From assembly GCA_010093685.1 (NCBI GenBank), contig MU006252.1, positions 26,307-90,306 of the forward strand: DNA of 64,000 bases, given 5' to 3'. Shown here one piece after another: positions 41,529 to 51,648 of this stretch; the first letter of the stretch is position 1, and every line of letters starts with the position of its first letter. The translations under genes and the position numbers were made by a program. Below the pieces are notes generated by a model that worked only from the letters and a program-made list of their open reading frames with translations, made no database searches and had not been told where the DNA came from. The DNA is from Ophiobolus disseminans (Eukaryota > Ascomycota > Dothideomycetes > Pleosporales > Phaeosphaeriaceae).

Positions 41529-43904
41529 GTCAACGCAAGCCTGAGTAAGAGGGTGAATAGAAGATGTTGCTCCATGCTATGGGATACCCAGCGTCCGTGT
41601 TCAGCCTTACCGCTCTCGTCTTCGTACATATAAGCGCCCTTAGCAGAGGCTTTGGCTGCCGTCTGCATACCAGATCGAACCGAATGAATGGTGTTCGAGT
41701 TGCGAAATTCCCTTCAACAAGTAGGCCGAAGCTGTTTGCAAACCTGGCTGATTATTGACATAGCTCTTCACACCATATATCAACCAGTAACCCACGACAT
41801 AATGCGATACTGTACCGTCAGGTGCATGAGCAGAGATCCACGTGGAGGCCAACGCTGAATGTCGACAGCTTGGCAGGGACGCCAGGCATCCACATTCTGC
41901 TTCGATCGTATTACTTACGCCATTCTTCCAATACAATACTGACAACTGCTATCCTCGGGCGCGTATTGTCCGTGCTGCGCGTCCCATTCGATCAAGTTTT
42001 AGATGCGTTGTCGTTCGTGCAGTAGGCCATCAGCAGCCTCGGCGGTTACAACGCCACCAAATAGCTGACCCCAAGGTTTCCAACTTTTTCAACTTTAACT
42101 CTCGCTTTTGCAGGACTTGATTTTCGCAATGGAGCGATTTTCGCTTCAGCATAAGGACACTGATCCAAACAAGCAGTGTTGGTTCTGAGACTCTTCCTGG
42201 GCTGAAACTAGCAGGGCGAACAAGTGTTCATAGTATGCGCCTAATCTCTTGTTCATAGATTTCCAGTTGAGAGCGCGTGTAGTTCTCGGACCTCTGGCGC
42301 GCTATACGTGTATTTGTGAGCTGTCGTAAATCTTTCAGTCAATTGAGTCAACTTTCGATGGCGGAGTGCTGGATGTCACTTTGGGGTGTCGAGGTAAACA
42401 CTACCAGTAGCCGCAGACAAAGCCCTCCGGAAGTCCGCACAAGCTTTGCTGTGCCACACAACGACAGGCCCAAAGTCCTGAGAAGACCTGGGAAGATACG
42501 ATCGGTGGTCGTGCCAAGGACAGTTCGTTAGTTCACCTGGTCCGGCTCATGGAACGGCATCTCGATAGACAAGTGACATCAGTTGTCAAAGTATGGAAAT
42601 GAACCGGTTGTGAACCAAGGCACGACGTTGTTCTTGACAGATCCAGAACCTGAGGAGGGCGGCCAATTTAGGATGCGGAAAGGACGGCTGCCTACATGGC
42701 CTTGGCGACAAGGATCCTCCACCGCGCAGCTGGAGTAAATTCCGTGACGCCACAACTTCATGCAACAACCTTGTGCACCATCATCCCCCGTCAGCACGTT
42801 GCATCTGCGAAAACTACTTTCCTTGCTTTGCCCCTGGCTTTCCGCGTCCTCAAACGAGCTCCGCTCCTCGGTTCATCGTCTAGCGTTTCCGGAATTCATT
42901 TAAGGCGATCGGCTGAGACGATTCGATCCTATGACGACATGGGCGTCTCATCTTTGCACAATCGCCTCTCGCCCTGAGTCGCCTCCATCGAGATCAGTAC
43001 AACGGCCATTTGTGCACGAGACTGCGAGACTGGCTGATGTGTCCTGCGCTGGATGGATGGCTTGCGGCGAATTAATCCCCAGAACCTGGTGCTGCTCTGT
43101 GGCTCGTTCGACCCAACAAATGCGTGATCGACATGCACATTTGGAAGCTTGCAGGATGCCCGTTTCAGGAAGAGGTGATCGCCCACAGCTCCCATTGGAA
43201 AGCCAGCAGGCTCTGTTCACCCGAAATAGACCCAGATTCACCCAACGGAATGCGGCCAGTGTGGCATTGCCGGCGCGGTGCGTGGTCTTTGTCAGACTGG
43301 ACCACTTAGGACTTTTCAACACGATCCGAGCGGCAGGGCTTGGACAGCTTCTCGGTCGTTCCTCGACTGGCGTGCCACCAGGCCGCGTACACTGCACCGT
43401 CGGCTGCATTCCCGCCTTCATTGACCAAGCAACCAAGCCAGTCGAAGCATCGCCATTCGTCATGGCCGCCAGAGCCGGCAGAGACCAAACTCACTCCAAG
43501 GACAGCTCCAGGCTCTGCGGCTCCGAGAGTGACTTGCCAATCACACCACACACAGGTGCATCAATTTACCGCAATTGGTTTGGCCGAAAAGGATAGTGGC
43601 ATGCTTGTGGCGTCGCTAACCACTCAGGGAGCTTAGTGTTACGTGTGGGTATGTGGAGATGGGCGGTGCAGCATGGGCCCTGGATGTGAATGTATGCACG
43701 TTTGTTTGTTGCTGGAGCTGGAGCTGAGACCCACGGTGACGCTCACTAGCTCCAGAATCACGTTGTGTCTCCCTACCTATAAGTAAAGTCCCACCGCCTT
43801 GCATCAAAACTTTTCTCTTTACCTCTGTCAACTCAATCGCTACTTCTCAACCAACTACAACACCACTCACCACCTCACGCACCCACATAAACCACTCTTT
43901 CAAG
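41529..43904. other. Long intergenic region without a supported gene
   Basis: Almost 2.4 kb. Overlapping frames occur on both strands around 42930-43600, but none shows a domain, signal or membrane helix. The right end holds the promoter of the GPI-like protein gene. Confidence 0.5.
43778..43783 (+). promoter_or_regulatory. TATA-like box before the Ala/Ser-rich protein gene
   Basis: TATAAG 122 bp upstream of the ATG at 43905, followed by a long C/T-rich, A-rich leader typical of highly expressed fungal genes. Position and context only; no experimental support. Confidence 0.4.
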
Positions 43905-44486
43905 ATGCGTTTCTCCATCATTGCTACCACCGTGCTCGCCGCCGGTGTCGGTGCCCAGGACCTCAGCTCCATCGTCAACCAGATCCCCGCCGTCTCATCC
44001 CTCCTTGGACAGGCCTCATCTCTCCTAAACGCTCCCGCATCTGCTCTGTCATCAGTTGCCGGTGGTCAGGCTTCCGCCATCTCTTCCGCCCGCTCTGCTG
44101 CCAACTCTGCCATCAGCTCCGCTGTCGCTGGTGTCTCTTCCCGCGTTGCGTCCGCTAACAGCTCCGCCAATGCTGTGCAGAGCTCTGTCTCCGCCGATGT
44201 TGCGTCGCGTCTCTCCAGCCTGAGCCAGGCCCTTGCCAGCGCCACTGACCCAGCTGCCCGCTCCTCCGTTCTTGCCGCTGAGTGTAAGTTCACACAGCAA
44301 TTATTCACCATACAACATGCTAATTGTGTCTCAGCATCCGTCCGCGCCAGCGCTACCCGTGTTGTCAGCTCTGCTGCCAGCGCTGCCTCCGGTGCTGCCT
44401 CCACTGGCGCTGCTGCCCAGCCCACCGCTCTCGCCGGAATGGGTGCCATCGCTGGTGGTCTCCTCGCCATGGCTGGTCTTTTGTAG
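43905..44486 (+). CDS. Secreted Ala/Ser-rich, probably GPI-anchored protein
   Basis: Exons 43905-44283 and 44335-44486 join to 176 residues. A signal peptide (MRFSIIATTVLAAGVGA) is followed by a low-complexity region almost entirely of Ala and Ser with Val and Leu, apparently without cysteine. The C-terminus ends in a hydrophobic stretch (GMGAIAGGLLAMAGLL) after small residues, a plausible GPI attachment signal. Such proteins are typical of the fungal cell wall or surface. The 51-nt intron has no stop in frame, so it could also be retained. Codon use is strongly C/T-ending, suggesting high expression. Confidence 0.8.
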   Translation: MRFSIIATTVLAAGVGAQDLSSIVNQIPAVSSLLGQASSLLNAPASALSSVAGGQASAISSARSAANSAISSAVAGVSSRVASANSSANAVQSSVSADVASRLSSLSQALASATDPAARSSVLAAECKFTQQLFTIQHANCVSASVRASATRVVSSAASAASGAASTGAAAQPTALAGMGAIAGGLLAMAGLL

Positions 44487-45669
44487 ACTGCTCATTAGAG
44501 ACTCATCTCTCCTGACGCCTTCTTCGACGGTCCACCTCGACAGCCTTTTTGATTGGAATACATCCTTGCATCGAGCTGATCCGGCTCCGTCTCCATGAGA
44601 CATCGCATATATGGATATAATCCTGGGTACACGGTGGTGTTTGGGTTAAATCAGTCACTTTAAAAGCCGTTTTAATAACATCCTTTCAATCAAACATCTC
44701 TGACAGATTTCTGCATTGGTCATTTCCTTCCAACTCTCACATTCTCCACACTTACAGGAAACTTTCAACACCCCGTCGCAAATCTACTAACGACCCTCTC
44801 ACTCAGTAGATTCTCAACAATATTCCAGCCACTGTATCCAACGCGCTTACATCTGCTCACTACGGCCGCTTCTCCGCACAACTCCAATAATCGCTAGAAG
44901 CCCCGACGTCGCTCCAGACTTTGTTGGCCAAACTTGGCAGCATGGTGGCGTTTTCCTGCCCGCTTCGAGCGATGGCGTGCGAATCAAGATGATGTGACGT
45001 CAAGGAAGGGGACGCGTAAGCTATCGTTTCGGGCCCTCCTATCACGAAAGGGGCTAGATGATCTCCGTAGGGTGGTCGGGTAAGCGGCAGCTTAATGTGG
45101 CGTGCATTGCTAGAGCTGAGAAGAATCCTTGAAAATGAAGAGAACTATGATATGTGCAACTGAGTTGGATCTTGTGTTGTGCGTTGTTGTGATGTTGTTG
45201 TTGTTTTTGTGTTTGTTGTGCAAGGTTGCGCACGCGAAAACGTGTGGTTGTGCGACTGTGGAACAGACGCTGTTGCGGATCGTGTGGTGTGCGTGCTAAG
45301 TGAGCGCGTGGTGGAGGTGGTATGGTGTAGAACGTGGCACGGCATGGTCGTGTTATTGGTTTTCGATAATTGCAATTCCGGTTTGCGCATCGTAGGCTCT
45401 TGATCGATTTACTTTATTCGATGCACTTTCGGCGAGTTCGATATTGCGTTGCGATGCGCCTGCATATTGGCTAGAATTATGTATACGTTTTGTTCTGTGA
45501 CTCAAGGACAGACATTGCTTATATTGAATAGAGGCAGAAGTTATCACATATTTGTGCAAGTTTGAGTGGGATGGGGATGCTGATTTCGGTTACTCAGCAA
45601 GTATACCTAGGCATGCCCTCATGGTATACTGGATGTCGCATTAACTAGAGCCCAATGCGAATCGAAGTC
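44487..45669. other. Intergenic, GTT-rich stretch, no gene supported
   Basis: Nearly 1.2 kb. Around 45175-45220 is a GTT/TG-rich low-complexity stretch. Otherwise no supported gene. Confidence 0.5.
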
Positions 45670-46830
45670 CTACGCTTTCTTCCGCTGGAATACAAACAAC
45701 GCCTCGTCCTTTCCAGCGAAACTCGGCAATGGCATTCTGAGAGTCAGATCAAATGCAGACAAGCTGTTCTCAACCCACTCATCCACCACCGCATCCTGGA
45801 AGGCTGTGAATCCATTGCCATTCTGTGTACCTGCCACGACAATCGTATCGCCTTCGAAAGCCTTCAAGACTGGCCCCGTAAAGTTCCCTGTCGCTTGAGG
45901 ATATACCAACAGAAGTATGCATCCTTTTCCATCGTCGTGCTGCTTCAAGTAGGCTTGACCATCACTTTTGATGGTATCGCGTACCCACGAAACGCGATAC
46001 TCGCTGAGCTGGTTGTCAATCGGTCGAACATCCAACTGCTTTGCCCCGGAGATGTCGGCAAGCGGGAAGTTACGGAGCATATATGTCCAATACCCATTAC
46101 CCGAGCCGATATCCAGGATGGGCAAGACAGACTCTTTGCTTGGTTTTGACGGCTGGGCAAGCTTCGCGATTACGTGTAGGGCGGCATACGATGGCACAAC
46201 ACAGCCGAAGTGATGGTAGAAGACAGGTAGAATGTGGTGGCTGATCTTGGTGTAAGCTGTAGAGGGAAGAGGACCCGCCCACTCCAACTCTTGACAAGAG
46301 TAAGTCCAGAACGAGTAGTAGGGGTTGACATGACTCCGCACTTTCTTGCTTGGCAAAAGTCCGTTAGCTGTGTTGTGGAAGCGAGATGTCAGGTGGGTTG
46401 AAATGCCATGGCGTAGAGTGTTTGCTTTCGCGTTTGCTTTGAAGCCATTGAGTGCCTTTGGCAGGTTCAGCGACGGGTCGAAGAGTGACGTGTAGGCGGC
46501 AATTTCCTCGGTGGATGGATGTAGTGGCTCAATCTTTTACCACATCAGTATTCTTGATCCTTGAAACAGACAGACTGCATTACCTACAGGCTTCCCGTCA
46601 TCGTCATGATACCACCCGTGAAGGCCGTACGATCGCTTTCCGGCGATGGCTTTTTGTGTGGTATGCAGCGTCGTCTCCGCTTGTGCGCGGTAGACGTACG
46701 CATCCGTTGGCGGAATGCCGAATGCTTCACCTATGCATTGCGCAAACGGCTTTCCGCTCTGTGTTGGCGAATACTTCTCCTCCGACCAGTCTTGCAGGAA
46801 GGTGCCAGGGTTGAAGTTCTTCAATGCCAT
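45670..46830 (-). CDS. Methyltransferase-like protein
   Basis: Exons 46588-46830 and 45670-46533 (54-nt intron) join to 368 residues. The middle carries an S-adenosylmethionine-binding motif I, LPILDIGSGNGYWTYML, followed by an acidic position (QLDVRPID) and strands such as CILLLVYPQA and DTIVVAGTQNGNG. The N-terminal part (LQDWSEEKYSPTQSGKPFAQ, GLHGWYHDDDGKPV) is conserved-looking but unfamiliar. A class I methyltransferase fold is likely; activity and substrate are unknown. No targeting signal. Confidence 0.75.
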
Positions 46831-47245
46831 GTTGGCTCACACGGGTCTCACAGCGCACAGCGATCAAGTCTCGCAGTGTGAAATCGAGCCCAGATCTAAT
46901 CGACTTTTCTCAAAGGGGCTGCAAGTAATCAACAGTCAATGTTGCAGGCATTTGTAAGGTCTGACAACGACGCGGAAGGGCAACCGCACCAGTCGGCTCT
47001 CCACCAATCAAATCTCGCTGACGAACAAGGCTGCGAAAACTGGTCATTCTCGTCATCGATCAGTCAGCCGCGGCCCGTCTCCACCTCCACAAGCTCTTCG
47101 TAACGGATTACACACTATTGTAAATGCAGGCACAAAGAGTCTATCCTCCATCGAAGCCTCTCCAAGATGCGCGAACTAACCGCACCTGTGGCTAACACGT
47201 ATAAAGAGCTCTCTCGACGTCGAGGTTGCGATTTCTCCTTTTCTA
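46831..47245. promoter_or_regulatory. Divergent promoter region
   Basis: Between the methyltransferase-like gene (minus) and the pirin gene (plus). No other gene is supported. Confidence 0.45.
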
Positions 47246-48226
47246 ATGGCAGCAGACGCATCAAGTGAACCACAACCCACAGCTACAGCAAATTCATACT
47301 TCACCACAAAGACCTTTACAGCTTTCATAGCTTTGCTAGCCATCACCCTGGCTTTCTCAAGCACCTTTCGCAACACCTTTTCGTCCGCCTTCAGCAAACC
47401 CGCCGTCCGAGCCATGACGATGACGACGACCTCCACCAGCACGTCTGTCCCAGCCGCAATGAAGATCAACAAGCGGCCGTGGGCTGCCCGAGGGAAGGCT
47501 GATCACGGGTGGCTGTACTCGTTCCACACCTTCTCCTTCGCCTCGTACTACGACCCGCGACACGAATCCTTCGGCCCACTACGCGTCATCAACGAAGACC
47601 GAGTGAAGCCTGGCACCGGCTTCGGGACACATTCGCATGCTGAGTTCCTCATCTTCAGCTACATCGTCAACGGCACCCTCGAACACAAGGACAGCATGGG
47701 CAACCTCGAGAACCTCAAGCGCGGCGAGGTGCAATTCACAAGCGCCGGTACGGGCATCAGGCACTCGGAGTACAACAGGAACACCGACGACGAAGTCCAT
47801 TTTCTCCAGATTTGGGCCAAGCCAAACAAGCGCGGCCTCAAGCCCCACTACAAGACCAAGAAGTTCAGCGATGAGGAAAAGACCGATAAGCTCGTCCGCA
47901 TTATGGAGTCTACCGATCGTGTCAGCAAGGGTGCCATTCCCCTGCAGGCGGATCTATCCATGGACGCTTCTATCCTGGCACCTGGAAAGAGCGTCACGCA
48001 CGAGCTTGTTGCAGAGGGCCCGCGAAAGGTCTTTGCGCAGGTCATCATGAGCGGGCGAACACAACCCAAGGAAGGCGGTGCCAAGATCGTGATCGGCGAC
48101 ACAACGTTGGCTGAAGGTGACGGTGCTTACATTGATGTGAGCGGGCCTGGAAAGATTGAGCTCAAGAGTGTTGGAGACAAGCCAGCCGAGTTTCTGCTTT
48201 TTGACATGGGCCCCGAGGAGAAGTAG
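47246..48226 (+). CDS. Pirin-family protein with N-terminal membrane segment
   Basis: One exon, 326 residues. From about residue 72 it is a standard pirin bicupin: DHGWLYSFHTFSFASYYD, RVKPGTGFGTHSHAEFLIFS with the metal-binding histidines, LEHKDSMGN, and GTGIRHSEYN with further ligands. Pirins bind iron in the N-terminal cupin; some are redox-sensing nuclear regulators and others quercetin dioxygenases. Ahead of the domain is a hydrophobic helix (about 24-40, FTAFIALLAITLAFSS) that could be a membrane anchor or a mitochondrial signal. Translation from an internal Met (near 57 or 72) would give the usual soluble form. Confidence 0.9.
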   Translation: MAADASSEPQPTATANSYFTTKTFTAFIALLAITLAFSSTFRNTFSSAFSKPAVRAMTMTTTSTSTSVPAAMKINKRPWAARGKADHGWLYSFHTFSFASYYDPRHESFGPLRVINEDRVKPGTGFGTHSHAEFLIFSYIVNGTLEHKDSMGNLENLKRGEVQFTSAGTGIRHSEYNRNTDDEVHFLQIWAKPNKRGLKPHYKTKKFSDEEKTDKLVRIMESTDRVSKGAIPLQADLSMDASILAPGKSVTHELVAEGPRKVFAQVIMSGRTQPKEGGAKIVIGDTTLAEGDGAYIDVSGPGKIELKSVGDKPAEFLLFDMGPEEK

Positions 48227-48346
48227 ATGGGACATTCTTTCAAGATGCATGTACATATTCCGACTTATATGAACAATTTTAGACCTTGCATTTCCCACAT
48301 CTTTTCTACTTTGAGATACACACTTTCACGCCTCGATGCCTGGTGC

Positions 48347-48577
48347 TTACGCAGGCCATCCAAAATACTCTGCATCGGTCATTGCGTCCTGCTCCTCTTC
48401 ACGTTTCCTTCGGTCTTCCAGCCCTATGTCCTCCGCTGACCGAGTGGTTCCATCTTCTAGTTGGCGCCGCTTTCTCTGTCGCAAGCTATCGATGAGACAC
48501 ATGGCAAGGACGATCACGACCACTGCGGCGATCAAGCTGGTGAAGACGACGCCGAACATTTGGGTAGGGCTGAGCAT
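48347..48577 (-). CDS. Very small single-pass membrane protein, 76 aa
   Basis: One exon. A helix begins almost at the N-terminus (about 6-29, QMFGVVFTSLIAAVVVIVLA), followed by a basic cluster (RQRKRRQ) and an acidic, charged tail ending EYFGWPA. Type III or signal-anchor topology with the tail in the cytosol is predicted. No family recognised. First of a run of six minus-strand small genes to 51127. Confidence 0.5.
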   Translation of the reverse strand: MLSPTQMFGVVFTSLIAAVVVIVLAMCLIDSLRQRKRRQLEDGTTRSAEDIGLEDRRKREEEQDAMTDAEYFGWPA

Positions 48578-48799
48578 CTTGATCAGTGAGGCTGAGTCTG
48601 TGTAATGAATGATGACGGGAGGGAAGAGCGGCAGCTACATAGTGCTAGAGCTGGGACTATACGTTTGGAGCATGATTGCTAATTGTTTTGATCAACGTCA
48701 AGCGTTCGCCTCTTTGTTGCTGGTTTGCTGTCTAACGAGAACATTCTTTCTGTGGAGAGTTGATAGCAAAGTCGTCCGCGAACGAGTGGGTAGGAAGGT

Positions 48800-49174
48800 C
48801 TAAGAAACATAATGTCGACCGCTGACCCCACGTATCGACCTAGACGACGCAGATTGCCTGGTTCTGGGAACCATCACATCCGGCGGCGTTCTGTCTGGGC
48901 TTTGGGAAGGCAATAATTCGCTCTCAAGAGATGATGCGCGATCCGTTGCACCGTTTTCTTCATCTTCGTCGTCGTCCGCTTCACTGCCACCCTCTGTAGA
49001 AAATCTCGTTGATCTCGTGGTCTGTTTTGCACGTCTTGACCGGCCGCTTCCAAACAGGCAGTGTGTGACCCCTAATGCAACAATGGCTCCAACAAGCGCA
49101 CCGAAGAAAAAGTATTCTAGAGAGATTGCGGTTGCTGATGTGGAAGCGAGGGGACACGGCGATAGGCCGAACAT
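48800..49174 (-). CDS. Small single-pass membrane protein, 124 aa
   Basis: One exon. A short N-terminus with two cysteines is followed by a helix at about 20-42 (YFFFGALVGAIVALGVTHCL), a basic cluster (SGRSRRAKQTTR), an acidic run (EADDDEDEENG) and a Ser/Arg tail. Stop-transfer charges predict a cytoplasmic tail. No family recognised. Confidence 0.5.
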   Translation of the reverse strand: MFGLSPCPLASTSATAISLEYFFFGALVGAIVALGVTHCLFGSGRSRRAKQTTRSTRFSTEGGSEADDDEDEENGATDRASSLESELLPSQSPDRTPPDVMVPRTRQSASSRSIRGVSGRHYVS

Positions 49175-49407
49175 CGCTGGTGAATGGTGAGTCTATTCTT
49201 TGAGCCTTTGTGTGAAGGACTGAAAGAAGTCTTTATGATTTAGCATTTTGTTTGCTATAGTGTATGATTGATCACGAGAAGAATCCATGCGTTCCATCCA
49301 CTCTTCCGAGCGAAATCGTTCGCACTTTGTCCACCGCTTCGTATCTAACAAACTCATCAATCTGTGCTTTAGTGCGTAGTCTGGGCCTCTTCCGCATATG
49401 TTCGCTG

Positions 49408-49524
49408 CTATGGTCTTGTCAGCGCATCACCGGCAAGGCCCGCGATAACGAGAAGTTGCACGACAATGATTATGATGGTAGCGTAACCGAGTGGGAAAAT
49501 ACTGCCAGTGGAAGGTAAGTCCAT
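49408..49524 (-). CDS. Candidate membrane microprotein, 38 aa
   Basis: A 38-codon frame dominated by one hydrophobic helix (about 10-33, LGYATIIIIVVQLLVIAGLA), ending DALTRP. A second frame, offset by one base, continues from an ATG at 49397 to 49272 with a basic start (MRKRPRLRTKAQIDEF), the kind of tail seen after the helix in neighbouring genes. So this may be one ~80-residue protein split by a one-base change, or just a microprotein. Support is weak because of its size. Confidence 0.3.
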   Translation of the reverse strand: MDLPSTGSIFPLGYATIIIIVVQLLVIAGLAGDALTRP

Positions 49525-49837
49525 GATTGGGGGTTCTAATGAAGTGTGATTTGCCCACATATATTGTACCTGTGTGGCGGCTCATATACTGATCAACGTC
49601 AGAATGTTTGAAGTTGTTTGTGAGGAAACTCAGTTATCGGGCACGCTGAATCGAAGAGAACTATCACGTTTGCGTCAACAACATGCCCAGCGCATAAAAT
49701 ACGTCCGCTACCAACTCATGCATGCAAACCTTCCTACGACCTCCATGTCCCTGCTGCAAACCCACGCATCCAACAAGATAGTCCTCGCCGGTTCGTACCC
49801 TAACGCCAACTTGATCCAAAGTTTGCTCCATGAATCC

Positions 49838-50044
49838 TCATTCAAGATCGCCTTTCCCATAAACCTCGTTTCCCGGATGTACATTGTGGTGATCCTGCTT
49901 CGGTTTCTCGCGCAACCGCCGCCAGTCAAAGTATAGATCCGCGTCTTTGCTGGGTTCTGGTGGGCCGCCGTGTTTGTAGAGGTATTTGGTCTTGAGACGA
50001 CGGACTCTGTCGCGATACTCCCGCCACTTGAATCGGACTGGCAT
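49838..50044 (-). CDS. Small basic protein, 68 aa
   Basis: One exon starting at the ATG at 50044. It is strongly basic and hydrophilic (FKWREYRDRVRRLKTKY) with no membrane helix in this frame. It sits between two membrane microprotein genes on the same strand and could be a separate soluble protein or the tail of one whose membrane exon lies upstream. No family recognised. Confidence 0.35.
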   Translation of the reverse strand: MPVRFKWREYRDRVRRLKTKYLYKHGGPPEPSKDADLYFDWRRLREKPKQDHHNVHPGNEVYGKGDLE

Positions 50045-50429
50045 CGTGATATGGATGTGTGCTTGTTCGATGTAGCAGATGGTTGATATTGATGTGTAGT
50101 TGGGCGGTAGAGAGCGCAGCCTGAGGGGGTTGAAGGAGAAGAGTTGAGTGGAGTTGAGGTAACTGTTAGTTAGATACGAAGATGAAGATAATGATATGGG
50201 GCTATGAGTGAGTATTATGTGACAAGCAAACACTTCACGTTGATGATGCGGTTAAGGGTGGATTCAAGAGCAGTGTTGTTACTCTTCCAGCATCACACGA
50301 CCGCTATTCCTGGTATAGTGTGATCGTAATATGAATAATTTTGGAATACGCTTGATGTTGTCGCCTTACGTATAACCATCTATGATCTGCATGACCACAT
50401 CCAAGGTTTCCGTGGCATCGTCAATCCTG

Positions 50430-50540
50430 CTACTTTTGAGGTAGGTAGGGTTCTTTGACACCGATGTAGATAAAATAGTAGATGAGCGGTACGATCAAGA
50501 AGATACCGAAAAGCATGAGTATCAAGCTGACATGGTCCAT
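50430..50540 (-). CDS. Candidate membrane microprotein, 36 aa
   Basis: A 36-codon frame that is almost wholly a single hydrophobic helix (about 4-27, VSLILMLFGIFLIVPLIYYF), ending KEPYLPQK. Size alone makes it uncertain; its position in a same-strand run of single-helix genes is the main argument. It could also be an exon of a longer gene. Confidence 0.3.
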   Translation of the reverse strand: MDHVSLILMLFGIFLIVPLIYYFIYIGVKEPYLPQK

Positions 50541-50593
50541 ATTGATACAGTTGCAAGAAAGAAGGACTATGAGTGGCAAACAACAACTATGTA

Positions 50594-51127
50594 TTAAATG
50601 TACTTCAATGTTGAGGATGAGCTGGCATGGGCTTGACATACTATGTCACGAAGAGCATACCTCAACGTATCCGTTCGTGAAGCTACTGCACCTAAATTCT
50701 TCGTGTGACTTGAGAGAATGAGCCGCAATTGATAGCTAGGCGGTCTTTCGTTCTGCACAGCAAAAGTGTACCCGCCTCGCTGCTCGGTCTTTGCACCATG
50801 TGGCAGACTAGCGTCTTTGTGGAATTCCTCATACCTCGGCGCAGCTGGGTACCTGTCACTGTGTCGCCTGAGGAGAGCAGTCTGAGGCGGCTGTAGCTCA
50901 GTTCCATGCTGGTTGATCGGGTCGACCCAGTCGTTTCCGAAGTCGAACGGTGGAGCGGGTTGCGGCTGCGGTCGGCGCCTCAACCAAATATTCCTAATCA
51001 CCGCGTACAGGTAGGAAGCGAGAAAAACAAAACCAAAAATGCTAGCAATGCTAAGTAAGATCCATAGAATTTCTAGATCCTCTATGATCAAGAATTTGGA
51101 AACGTGATCTGAGTTGTTGGTAGCCAT
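50594..51127 (-). CDS. Small single-pass membrane protein, 177 aa
   Basis: One exon. A short acidic N-terminus precedes a helix at about 22-43 (ILWILLSIASIFGFVFLASY), then a basic stop-transfer segment (RNIWLRRRP) and a Pro-rich cytoplasmic tail with PAPPFDFG and RPPSYQ. The latter fits a PPxY motif of the kind bound by WW domains of Rsp5/Nedd4 ubiquitin ligases (inference). The last ~45 residues may be read-through of an intron, so the true C-terminus is uncertain. No family recognised. Confidence 0.5.
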   Translation of the reverse strand: MATNNSDHVSKFLIIEDLEILWILLSIASIFGFVFLASYLYAVIRNIWLRRRPQPQPAPPFDFGNDWVDPINQHGTELQPPQTALLRRHSDRYPAAPRYEEFHKDASLPHGAKTEQRGGYTFAVQNERPPSYQLRLILSSHTKNLGAVASRTDTLRYALRDIVCQAHASSSSTLKYI

Positions 51128-51387
51128 CGTGCGGAACTTAGGTCAACAACAATATACTGTGAAACAGTATGAAAGGGTCAAGAAAGGAAACTTTCTAGAA
51201 ACTGCATTTCCTATCCATGTTATACCGTCGAACGCACAGAGATGTGTAGGAAACGCATGAGAGAGCGGACGTTTGAGATCGGCAAGTTGCTAGGTGCTGT
51301 TGCATAGCTTCAGATCGTGTTGGACGGATAATGAGCGTGGCCGGCCCTTACGGCGAACGCCCATTGTTCGTCGCAGCTTACATATTC

Positions 51388-51648
51388 ATGCGAAAAAGGA
51401 AAAAGCGAGGGTGCGACCGACCACTTTTACGAAGACGATAGGAAAAGGCAAAAAGTTAAAACAACTCCATTTGGCAATGAGAGCAGAGCGACCGATGTGG
51501 GGAGTCTGTCCCACTAGCGTGATGTGATGCGAAAAGGGAATCGCGATCAACCACTTTTTTGGAGAAAAAGAAAAAAGGTAGAAAGACAAAAACATATGTG
51601 TCTAGTAGCGAAAGCAAGAAAACGACCGATGTGGGACTCGAACCCACA
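51388..51648. repeat. Imperfect tandem duplication of the tRNA 3' flank
   Basis: Copy A (about 51388-51516) and copy B (about 51527-51648) share, in the same order, ATGCGAAAA, the ACCACTTTT block, A/G-rich tracts, and GCGACCGATGTGGG / AACGACCGATGTGGG followed by CCCAC. Copy B runs into the real 3' half of the tRNA-Arg gene; copy A ends in a degenerate partial copy of the same tRNA end. Confidence 0.65.

Noticed and set aside
41640..41945. A 101-codon minus-strand frame that might be an upstream exon of the Ser/Thr-rich membrane protein
   Set aside because: No in-phase GT-AG junction to the frame at 41528 could be found.
42931..43596. A 221-codon plus-strand frame overlapping a 171-codon minus-strand frame
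   Set aside because: Neither has a recognisable domain, signal or membrane helix, and GC-rich DNA gives such mirrored frames by chance. Left as intergenic.
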